Assembly: GCA_021826605.1 (NCBI GenBank)
Contig: JAKAZF010000197.1
Location: 1 to 6,055, forward strand
Source of the DNA: Planctomycetota bacterium
GTDB lineage: Bacteria > Planctomycetota > Phycisphaerae > WQYP01
Length of the DNA: 6,055 nucleotides
Reading direction: 5' to 3'
The number at the start of each line of letters is the position of its first letter. The first letter of the stretch is position 1. Under the pieces are notes generated by a model. It was not told the DNA's origin and ran no database searches. It worked only from the letters and a program-made list of their open reading frames with translations. This document shows, piece by piece, positions 1-4,837 of this stretch. The translations under genes and the position numbers were made by a program.

Positions 1-1314
1 GCGAATATCAGCCTCATCGCGCACGCCGCCGAGGCTCATGCGCACAAACTTTCGCCCCAATGATTCAGCGATGGATTTTCCGAGGCTGGTTTTTCCCACT
101 CCCGGCGGCCCAAGAAAACATAAAATCGGTCCGCGACCCGCAGGATTGAGCTTGCGGACCGCCAGAAATTCAACGATGCGCTTTTTAATTTTTTCAAGAT
201 CATAATGATCGCGATCCAGAATCGTCCGTGCCCGACTAATATCCAGATCATCCTGCGTGGATTTGCTCCATGGCAACTCCGCCACGGTCTCCAGAAACGA
301 CCTTATCACGCCATATTCCGGAGATGCCTGCGGTACCGCCGCCAGACGTGCCAATTCACGATCGGTCTCTTTTTTCACCACCTCCGGCACTTTGGCTTCG
401 TCAATTCGCTTCTTAAGATCAGAGAGTTCCTGGCTTTGTTCATCAGCCTGCCCGAGTTCTTTCTGTATCGCCTTCAATTGTTCCTGAAGAAAATAGTGCC
501 GCTGATTTTTGTCAATACTGGAACGCACCTGCGATTGAAGTTTCTCTTCAAGCTCCAGAAGTTCTATGCGCGTGGCGAGTTTTTGGCGGACCGTGATCAG
601 ACGCTTAACGACATCGGTTTCTTCCAGCAACGCCAACTTGTCCTCAACCGAGTCATGCAGATTTGCCGCCAGAAAATCCGCCAGCGTGGATGGAGAATCA
701 ATATCTCCGAGAATAGCCGCCGCTTCATCGGGTATGTTGGGCGACAGTTCAATCATCCGTTTGGCGGCCTGCCGGACGCTTGCAACCAGCAGTTCCGTTT
801 CCGGACTGACGTTATCCGGGGCATCAGGCAGAGCTTCCACGCGCGCTTTCAGGTAGGGTTCCTGCTGCACAAATTCCAGCACGCGAAAGCGCACCAGACC
901 ATGGACAACAATACTCTGCTGTCCATCGGCCGGGCGCAGCATTTTTAACACAATCGCCACGGTTCCTACCGCGTGCATATCTCCGGCCTGGGGGTTTTCA
1001 ACATTTTCATTTTTTTGCGTCAGCACGCCGAGAATTTTCTCGCCGGGCATCACATCATCAAGCAGGCGCCGGCTTTTATCCCGTCCGATGCTCAAAGGAA
1101 TAACCGCTCCGGGAAACGCCACCGCATCCCGCACGGGCAACACGGCAATAATTTCCGGAATCCGCACCTGATGCAGCATCGGTCCTGAGATACTGGCGGT
1201 TGTTTCGCCGGATTCATCAGCCATCTGAGATGCGTCACCCTCAACGGGGTCATGATCGCCCAGCTTGGGATTACTCAACTGCTTTTTCTTTTCTTCCGCC
1301 ATACTGTCCTGCAT
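1..1314 (-). CDS. lon: Lon ATP-dependent protease, N-terminal part (runs off left edge)
   Basis: ATP-dependent AAA+ serine protease of the cytosol that degrades misfolded and some regulatory proteins. I translated 438 uninterrupted codons from ATG 1314-1312 to the window edge. Residues about 55-245 are the Lon substrate-binding N domain, opening with VLPVRDAVAFPG (58-69). A helical linker carries the family signature YFLQEQLKAIQKELG (274-288), followed by LPWSK (347-351). The AAA+ module begins around 370, with Walker A GPPGVGKT at 402-409. Walker B, the sensor residues and the Ser-Lys protease domain lie outside the window. Compared with E. coli Lon, about 45 extra, mostly polar and acidic residues precede the N domain. 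The ATG at 1302-1300 (residue 5) is preceded by AGGA at 1310-1307, whereas the first ATG has no clear Shine-Dalgarno, so the true start may be residue 5. It lies 50 bases after hsp20 and is probably cotranscribed. Family assignment is near certain; the start is not. Confidence 0.96.
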   Translation of the reverse strand, partial: MQDSMAEEKKKQLSNPKLGDHDPVEGDASQMADESGETTASISGPMLHQVRIPEIIAVLPVRDAVAFPGAVIPLSIGRDKSRRLLDDVMPGEKILGVLTQKNENVENPQAGDMHAVGTVAIVLKMLRPADGQQSIVVHGLVRFRVLEFVQQEPYLKARVEALPDAPDNVSPETELLVASVRQAAKRMIELSPNIPDEAAAILGDIDSPSTLADFLAANLHDSVEDKLALLEETDVVKRLITVRQKLATRIELLELEEKLQSQVRSSIDKNQRHYFLQEQLKAIQKELGQADEQSQELSDLKKRIDEAKVPEVVKKETDRELARLAAVPQASPEYGVIRSFLETVAELPWSKSTQDDLDISRARTILDRDHYDLEKIKKRIVEFLAVRKLNPAGRGPILCFLGPPGVGKTSLGKSIAESLGRKFVRMSLGGVRDEADIR

Positions 1315-1364
1315 TTAATAATCGCTGATTTCACCCGGTCTCAAGCGCAAGGTCCGCTGTATAC

Positions 1365-1781
1365 TCACGGTGCTTTGGGCAATGTGATCCAGAGCATTCC
1401 CGCATCATAATGCGCGGCGATTCCACTATGATCCACATTGGCCGGCATATCAATGCTTCGACCGAAACAGCCGTGATCAATTTCCATCAGGTGCACCGCG
1501 ACCGCCTTCTCCTTACCGCTGGGCATGGGACAAATCCGTCGCCCCCGGATGACCAGTTGATTGTCCGCCACGCTGACCTGAATCGCATTTTCATCCATGC
1601 CAGCCAAATCAGCGCAAACCATAAAAGCGCTTTGTGTTTCATATAAATTCACTTCCGGACGCCAGGAATCCGTCGCCCAGGATTGAAACATACCTCGGCT
1701 CATCACCGTGTCGGCTAATGCTTTGGCCATGCGATTCATCATGGCCGATTCTTCCAAACTTGCGAATTCAATGTCATTCAC
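1365..1781 (-). CDS. Small heat-shock protein, Hsp20/alpha-crystallin family
   Basis: ATP-independent holdase chaperone that binds unfolding proteins in the cytosol. The 138-residue product has a short N-terminal arm (1-40) and an alpha-crystallin domain (about 41-136). Visible hallmarks are WRPEVNLYET at the domain entry (40-49), HLMEIDHGCFGRSIDMP (97-113, the ExxxGxFxRxxxxP strand signature) and AAHYDAGMLWITLPK (122-136, the AxYxxGxLxIxLPK signature). The protein stops two residues after that motif, so the usual C-terminal extension with its I-x-I/V motif is missing. The start codon is GTG (1781-1779), supported by AAGGAG six bases upstream. The gene has its own promoter candidate in the 193-base gap after frr and sits 50 bases before lon. 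That pairs a holdase with a protease that removes what cannot be refolded. No CIRCE-type inverted repeat was seen. A specific symbol such as hspA or ibpA is not justified. Confidence 0.92.
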   Translation of the reverse strand: MNDIEFASLEESAMMNRMAKALADTVMSRGMFQSWATDSWRPEVNLYETQSAFMVCADLAGMDENAIQVSVADNQLVIRGRRICPMPSGKEKAVAVHLMEIDHGCFGRSIDMPANVDHSGIAAHYDAGMLWITLPKAP

Positions 1782-1787
1782 GGTAGA

Positions 1788-1793
1788 CTCCTT
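1788..1793 (-). promoter_or_regulatory. Ribosome binding site deciding the GTG start of hsp20
   Basis: On the minus strand AAGGAG sits six bases before the GTG at 1781-1779. This is the best Shine-Dalgarno match in the window. It favours GTG 1781 over the in-frame ATGs at codons 14, 15 and 18. Confidence 0.75.
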
Positions 1794-1835
1794 GGCAATG
1801 GGACAGAGCCTGAAGGCAATCAGTCCTGCGGCTTA

Positions 1836-1865
1836 ATTATATACACAATGCCCGTTACGTGGCAC
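1836..1865 (-). promoter_or_regulatory. Candidate sigma70-type promoter for hsp20-lon
   Basis: On the minus strand a perfect TATAAT (-10) at 1841-1836 is preceded, after 18 bases, by GTGCCA at 1865-1860 (4 of 6 matches to TTGACA). Transcription would start near 1829 and leave a leader of about 48 bases before the hsp20 GTG. The site lies in the 193-base gap after frr, exactly where an internal promoter would let the chaperone-protease pair be expressed apart from the translation genes. A sigma32-like consensus was not evident. The assignment rests on hexamer matches only. Confidence 0.5.
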
Positions 1866-1939
1866 CTGCCGGCCACCCTACGTTTTACCGTCTGGTCGCG
1901 AAGCATAGAAGAGCCGGGTAAAAACCGAGGCTGCCGTCA

Positions 1940-1952
1940 GGCGCGCTGCGCC
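1940..1952. other. Perfect GC-rich hairpin just after frr
   Basis: GGCGC-GCT-GCGCC forms a perfect 5-bp stem with a 3-base loop, 22 bases after the frr stop codon. On the minus strand a T5 run follows only after about 15 bases (1924-1920). It is therefore not a canonical intrinsic terminator. It could slow or partly terminate transcription, or protect the 3' end of the tsf-pyrH-frr message. Confidence 0.3.
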
Positions 1953-1974
1953 AGTGGTTGAGGCCGTTGCCATA

Positions 1975-2535
1975 TTAAACTTCCGTGATTTCTTTGTGCT
2001 TGGCCTGGACGAGATCATCAACTTTTACTTCAAATTTTTTGAGCAGTTCCTGAACATCCTCTTTGCCCTGTTTGGCCTGATCCTCGGGAATTCCCGATTC
2101 TTTTTCATCTTGATCAATGTGTTTATTCGCATCACGACGCACATTACGCATTGCAATTCTCGCGTGTTCGGCCGCTTCTTTCACTTTTCCCAAAAGTTGC
2201 TGCCGCCTTTCGCCGGATAATGGAGGCAGCACCAGGCGAATCTGCTTGCCATCGTTGATCGGATTGATGCCCAGGTTGGCCGCCTCAAGGGCCTTAACAA
2301 CGTCTTTTATAGAGGCGGGATCAAAAGGTTTAATAAGAATGGATGTTGCATCCGGGGTCGTTAAGGATGCCAGGGAGCGCAAATCCGTTGGTGCTCCGTA
2401 ATAATCCACCTTGATGAATTCCACCAGCGAAGTCGTCGCGCGTCCTGTGCGGAAGCCGCGCAACTCGTGCCGCAGGTGTTCGATGGCTTTATCCATGTGC
2501 TCTTCGGCATTGAAAAGAATTTCGTCAATTGGCAT
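1975..2535 (-). CDS. frr: Ribosome recycling factor (RRF)
   Basis: RRF acts with EF-G to split the post-termination ribosome and release mRNA and tRNA. The product is 186 residues, the usual family length (185 in E. coli), and aligns end to end with it from memory. Visible hallmarks are RTGRA (29-33), VDYYGAPT (43-50), the LASLT stretch (55-59), NLGINP (87-92), RLVLPPLSGERR (100-111) and the highly conserved RNVRRDAN (130-137) in the long three-helix bundle. The lower-helix tail ends in a Lys/Glu-rich segment. The start ATG lies only 3 bases after the pyrH stop, with GGAG about 7 bases upstream inside the pyrH coding end, so translation is probably coupled. It ends the tsf-pyrH-frr cluster; the next gene, hsp20, is 193 bases away. 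Confidence 0.98.
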   Translation of the reverse strand: MPIDEILFNAEEHMDKAIEHLRHELRGFRTGRATTSLVEFIKVDYYGAPTDLRSLASLTTPDATSILIKPFDPASIKDVVKALEAANLGINPINDGKQIRLVLPPLSGERRQQLLGKVKEAAEHARIAMRNVRRDANKHIDQDEKESGIPEDQAKQGKEDVQELLKKFEVKVDDLVQAKHKEITEV

Positions 2536-2538
2536 TTT

Positions 2539-3327
2539 TTATACTCCGGGATTTTCGGAAAAGGTTCCGGACATCAAAGGTGCGCTCATGGACTGACCGT
2601 TGCCGTCGGCGTGGCTTATCAGCGTACCGATGGGTTCTCCTGATATAACCCGCATGATATTACCCGATTTTTTTAAATTAAAGACAATAATTGGAATTTT
2701 ACTTTCCATCGCCAGGCTGATGGCGGTCATATCCATCACCCGCAGATTATCTGTAATGACCTGCCGATAAGTCAATTCCCTGTAACACTTGGCATCGGGA
2801 TTTTTTTTGGGATCCGAATCATATACGCCATCTACTTTCGTGGCTTTCAGCAGCACGTCCGCCTGCAGTTCCGTGGCTCGTAGGGCCGCACAGGTATCCG
2901 TGGTAAAGAAAGGATTCCCAACGCCCGCAGCCAGCACGACCACCCGGCCTTTTTCCAGATGACGCAATACTTTTCTGCGAATAAACGGCTCGGCCACCTG
3001 AATGACATTCAGGGCACTGGCTACCCGCGTAGGCTGCCCCAAATGCTCCAGGACTTCCTGCAGGGCCATGGCATTTATTACCGTGGCCAGCATGCCCATG
3101 TAATCGGCGGTAGAACGTTGAATTTCACCGGATTTGGATAGCGTTTCGCCGCGGATAAAATTTCCGCCCCCGATCACCACTGCCACTTGCACGCCCATCT
3201 GTGCTACTTCGGCAATCTGCCGGGCGATGGCGGTCAGCTCGACCATATCAAAGCCGAATCCACCCTCGTGACAAAGGCCCTCGCCGGAAATTTTTAACAG
3301 AATGCGGCGGTAGCGCGATTGGGTCAT
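2539..3327 (-). CDS. pyrH: UMP kinase (uridylate kinase)
   Basis: Phosphorylates UMP to UDP with ATP in pyrimidine nucleotide synthesis; a cytosolic hexamer of the amino-acid kinase family, usually GTP-activated and UTP-inhibited. The protein is 262 residues against 241 in E. coli. Visible motifs are RILLKISGEGL (8-18, phosphate-binding lysine and SGE loop), VVIGGGNFIRG (50-60), TADYMGMLATVINA (73-86, UMP-binding and subunit contact region), AAGVGNPFFTTDT (133-145), LLKATKVDGVYDSDPKK (159-175) and MDMTAISLAMESKIPIIVFNL (198-218). After the normal family end (SGEPIGTLI, 229-237) there are about 25 extra Ser/Gly/Asn-rich residues of no recognised function. The ATG is preceded by GGAG with a 6-base spacer. 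It lies 30 bases after tsf and 3 bases before frr, the standard operon order. Confidence 0.98.
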   Translation of the reverse strand: MTQSRYRRILLKISGEGLCHEGGFGFDMVELTAIARQIAEVAQMGVQVAVVIGGGNFIRGETLSKSGEIQRSTADYMGMLATVINAMALQEVLEHLGQPTRVASALNVIQVAEPFIRRKVLRHLEKGRVVVLAAGVGNPFFTTDTCAALRATELQADVLLKATKVDGVYDSDPKKNPDAKCYRELTYRQVITDNLRVMDMTAISLAMESKIPIIVFNLKKSGNIMRVISGEPIGTLISHADGNGQSMSAPLMSGTFSENPGV

Positions 3328-3357
3328 GTCAAACTCCAGCCAGACAGGATTCCAGTA

Positions 3358-4230
3358 TCAGACTTCGCCAACCTTAAAGCGTGCGAACGCGATGATGCTA
3401 AGCGGTGCGGCCACGGCTTTGCCGGTTTCCGCCACCAAGTCGCCAATGCGCTTGTTTTCGTCTTTCACAAAGGGCTGTTCCAAAAGAACATTATCCGCGA
3501 AGAATTTATCCAACTTGCCGGACACTATTTTCTCAACGATATTCGCCGGCTTGCCCTTAATGCTTTCGGCTGCAAGCTCCTTTTCGCGCTGCACCAGGGC
3601 CGCATCTACCGCTTCGCGCCTGACAGCCAGGGGCACAAACGGCATTCCAGCGGTTACGTGCATCGCAATTTCTCCGATGAGCACACGTACGGCATCATCG
3701 CTGCTGCCGTCCACCTGCACCAGCGTGCCGACCTTGGCATTGTGATGCACATATTTACCCACCAGTCCATTGGCGGATTTATAACGCGCCAAGCCGGTGA
3801 CCGCCATATTCTCTTTGATTGAGCCGCCAACCAGTTCCTTAATGACGGCTTCTACCGTTCGGCCTGAGCCGTCCGGATACTTGATGGAATTAAGCTCCGC
3901 CGGCGTGGAAACCTCATGCGTAAACGCCAGCTCCACCAGATCATGCAACAGCTTCTGGAAGGCTTCATTGCGGGCGACGAAATCGGTCTGACAGCCCAGC
4001 CGCACCATGACGCCCAATTTGCCATCCTCACTGATTTTCCCGCCAACCAAGCCTTCTTTCATCTCATTGGAAGTCTTGGCTTCCGCGCGCCCCGCACCCC
4101 ATTTTCGCAGCAATTCACCCGCCGCCTGCATGTCGCCATGGGCTTCAACAAGAGCCTTTTTTGCATCCATCATGCCGGCATTGGTACGTGCCCGCAGTTC
4201 CATGACATCTTTTGCGCTGATTTCCGCCAT
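3358..4230 (-). CDS. tsf: Translation elongation factor Ts
   Basis: EF-Ts is the guanine-nucleotide exchange factor that recycles EF-Tu-GDP to EF-Tu-GTP during elongation. The product is 290 residues, near the E. coli length. An N-terminal UBA-like domain carries the signature VMELRARTNAGMMDAKKAL (9-27). The core contains CQTDFVARNEAF (80-91), with the TDFV motif that inserts near the EF-Tu nucleotide site. The C-terminal dimer/coiled-coil part contains KPANIVEKIVSGKLDKFF (227-244) and LLEQPFVKD (249-257). The stretch HHNAKVGTLVQV (162-173) matches the usual GRIGVLV strand but is divergent. Start ATG 4230-4228 has AAGGA about 9 bases upstream. It leads the tsf-pyrH-frr cluster. rpsB, the usual upstream partner, is absent; the upstream region instead holds a divergent promoter for a cold-shock gene. 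Confidence 0.98.
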   Translation of the reverse strand: MAEISAKDVMELRARTNAGMMDAKKALVEAHGDMQAAGELLRKWGAGRAEAKTSNEMKEGLVGGKISEDGKLGVMVRLGCQTDFVARNEAFQKLLHDLVELAFTHEVSTPAELNSIKYPDGSGRTVEAVIKELVGGSIKENMAVTGLARYKSANGLVGKYVHHNAKVGTLVQVDGSSDDAVRVLIGEIAMHVTAGMPFVPLAVRREAVDAALVQREKELAAESIKGKPANIVEKIVSGKLDKFFADNVLLEQPFVKDENKRIGDLVAETGKAVAAPLSIIAFARFKVGEV

Positions 4231-4272
4231 TGTATTTTTTCCTTCGGTGTTCTAAACAAAACAACCCAATTA

Positions 4273-4319
4273 ATAAGCCGGCGCTTCCAAATTACGCCAT
4301 AGCCGGGAAATTTTACGCC
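4273..4319 (-). repeat. Adjacent imperfect direct repeat in the tsf leader
   Basis: On the minus strand two adjacent copies begin GGCGTAA and end CCGGCT(T)AT. The first, at 4319-4299, is GGCGTAAAATTT followed by CCCGGCTAT. The second, at 4298-4273, is GGCGTAATTT, then GGAAGCG, then CCGGCTTAT. The first copy contains the proposed -10. This could be a protein- or RNA-binding leader element or simple local duplication. Confidence 0.3.
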
Positions 4320-4338
4320 GTTTCAGGCCAAACGTCCA
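4310..4338 (-). promoter_or_regulatory. Candidate promoter for tsf-pyrH-frr
   Basis: On the minus strand TGGACG (-35, 4338-4333, 4 of 6 matches) and TAAAAT (-10, 4315-4310, 5 of 6) are separated by exactly 17 bases. The start would be near 4303, giving a leader of about 73 bases before the tsf ATG. It is the best hexamer pair I found upstream of tsf and lies back to back with the cold-shock promoter. Confidence 0.45.
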
Positions 4339-4387
4339 CCCAGGCTTAGATTCGGCTGTTTCTGATTTTTTTTGTGTCCCCTATTCC

Positions 4388-4416
4388 TTGACAAATAACT
4401 AATCGTGTTTCATACT
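4388..4416 (+). promoter_or_regulatory. Strong sigma70-type promoter for the cold-shock gene
   Basis: A perfect TTGACA (4388-4393), a 17-base spacer, and CATACT (4411-4416, 4 of 6 matches to TATAAT). A T8 run at 4366-4373 lies upstream, where an UP element would sit. Transcription would start near 4423, about 107 bases before the csp ATG. It points away from the tsf promoter. Confidence 0.65.
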
Positions 4417-4429
4417 TAGGAATGCTGAC

Positions 4430-4450
4430 GTAAATCCATATAGGATTTGT
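4430..4450 (+). promoter_or_regulatory. Leader hairpin covering the Shine-Dalgarno of the upstream ORF
   Basis: AAATCC (4432-4437), loop ATATA, GGATTT (4443-4448): a perfect 6-bp stem that two G-U pairs could extend to 4430-4450. The 3' arm contains most of AGGA (4442-4445), the Shine-Dalgarno of the small ORF whose ATG starts at 4451. The stem is A/U-rich and only marginally stable, as in RNA thermometers. As DNA the same dyad could instead be an operator just downstream of the predicted start. Confidence 0.4.
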
Positions 4451-4567
4451 ATGCGTTTGCGTAATTTAGTCTTGTCGCTTGTTATTTCGCTTTTAGGCAT
4501 CGCGAATTGTTTCGCCGGGGGTTCGGACTATGGCAACCGTAGTAGGCAAAATCAAGTGGTTCAATGA
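4451..4567 (+). CDS. Possible 38-codon upstream ORF with signal-peptide-like N terminus
   Basis: ATG at 4451 is preceded by AGGA with a 5-base spacer (4446-4450). The frame runs 38 codons to TGA at 4565-4567. It begins MRLRNLVLSLVISLLG, a basic n-region followed by a hydrophobic core, then IANCFAGG, which resembles a signal-peptidase I or loosely a lipoprotein cleavage region. The remainder is polar. It overlaps the first 38 bases of the cold-shock gene in another frame, so its last third is constrained by that gene. It could be a regulatory leader peptide, a true small secreted or membrane peptide, the remnant of an exported protein's 5' end, or chance. The good ribosome binding site and the hairpin over it favour function; the short length argues for caution. 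Confidence 0.35.
   Translation: MRLRNLVLSLVISLLGIANCFAGGSDYGNRSRQNQVVQ
4502..4515 (+). promoter_or_regulatory. Second leader hairpin next to the csp ribosome binding site
   Basis: GCGAA-TTGT-TTCGC forms a perfect 5-bp stem with a 4-base loop ending just before the G-rich stretch 4517-4521. That stretch is the only plausible, weak Shine-Dalgarno for the ATG at 4530, with an 8-base spacer. The stem leaves the G-run free, and may position it or compete with other leader folds. Confidence 0.3.
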
Positions 4568-4760
4568 CCGCAAAGGCTTTGGCTTTATTGAAGGCCCGGA
4601 CAATCAGGATATATTCGTTCACCAGTCGGACATCATTGCCGAAGGGTATCGTACGCTGGCCGATGGCGATACGGTTGAATATGAATGCCAGGCCGGCCCC
4701 AAAGGCGTCAAAGCGGTAGGGGTGCGCCGGATACAAACTGCAGTTGAGCAGCAGACCTAA
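4530..4760 (+). CDS. Cold-shock domain protein (CspA family)
   Basis: A small single-stranded RNA/DNA-binding protein that acts as an RNA chaperone, melting mRNA structure in the cytosol; some family members are cold-induced and others constitutive. The 76 residues form one cold-shock domain of normal family size. KIKWFNDRKGFGFI (7-20) contains RNP1 (KGFGFI, 15-20), and DIFVHQSDI (27-35) is RNP2, with the expected aromatic residues Trp10, Phe17, Phe19, Phe29 and His31. GDTVEYE (46-52) is the usual fourth strand, and the C-terminal tail VEQQT is polar. Start ATG 4530 is the standard position for the family (MATVVGKIKWF). It is transcribed divergently from tsf behind a strong promoter and a leader of about 107 bases. 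It is the only clear rightward gene and is followed directly by a terminator-like hairpin. Which csp paralogue it is cannot be decided. Confidence 0.96.
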   Translation: MATVVGKIKWFNDRKGFGFIEGPDNQDIFVHQSDIIAEGYRTLADGDTVEYECQAGPKGVKAVGVRRIQTAVEQQT

Positions 4761-4781
4761 GGCCGCCCGCGGCCACATTTT
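4761..4781 (+). terminator. Intrinsic terminator candidate after the cold-shock gene
   Basis: Beginning at the base after the TAA stop, GGCCG-CCCG-CGGCC (4761-4774) forms a strong GC stem. It is followed by ACA and T4 (4778-4781). The U tract is short and offset, so the strength is uncertain, but the position is right. Confidence 0.5.
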
Positions 4782-4801
4782 CCCTTGCACCGCCGCCTAC
4801 C

Positions 4802-4826
4802 AAAAAATCAGCTCCGCGTCGCGCTG
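4802..4826 (-). terminator. Intrinsic terminator candidate after the unrecognised minus-strand gene
   Basis: On the minus strand, CAGC (4826-4823) and GCTG (4812-4809) can pair around a 10-base GC-rich loop. They are followed at once by an A and a T6 run (4807-4802), 11 bases beyond the TAG stop. The stem is short but the U tract is good. It faces the cold-shock terminator, as expected between convergent genes. Confidence 0.4.
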
Positions 4827-4837
4827 TTGACTGGGTG

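Noticed and set aside
205..948. Plus-strand open frame of 247 codons
   Set aside because: Lies entirely antisense to the unmistakable lon coding sequence; its translation resembles no family.
1315..1344. Possible lon-specific promoter (TTGAGA, 18 bases, TATTAA on the minus strand)
   Set aside because: Transcription would start near 1308, after the first ATG and inside the AGGA needed for the second. The short 50-base gap is better explained by cotranscription with hsp20.
1782..1835. CIRCE element or a ROSE/four-U RNA thermometer in the hsp20 leader
   Set aside because: No TTAGCACTC/GAGTGCTAA repeat is present, and I could not pair AAGGAG convincingly with upstream sequence. Only a weak hairpin (GCC-TTCA-GGC inside GGAC/GTCC) is visible.
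4340..4373. Plus-strand intrinsic terminator ending in the T8 run
   Set aside because: The preceding sequence gives only a mismatched CAG/CTG stem, and no plus-strand gene precedes it. An upstream promoter element for csp is a better reading.
4482..4790. Minus-strand open frame of 102 codons over the cold-shock gene
   Set aside because: Antisense to a clear cold-shock domain gene and its terminator hairpin.
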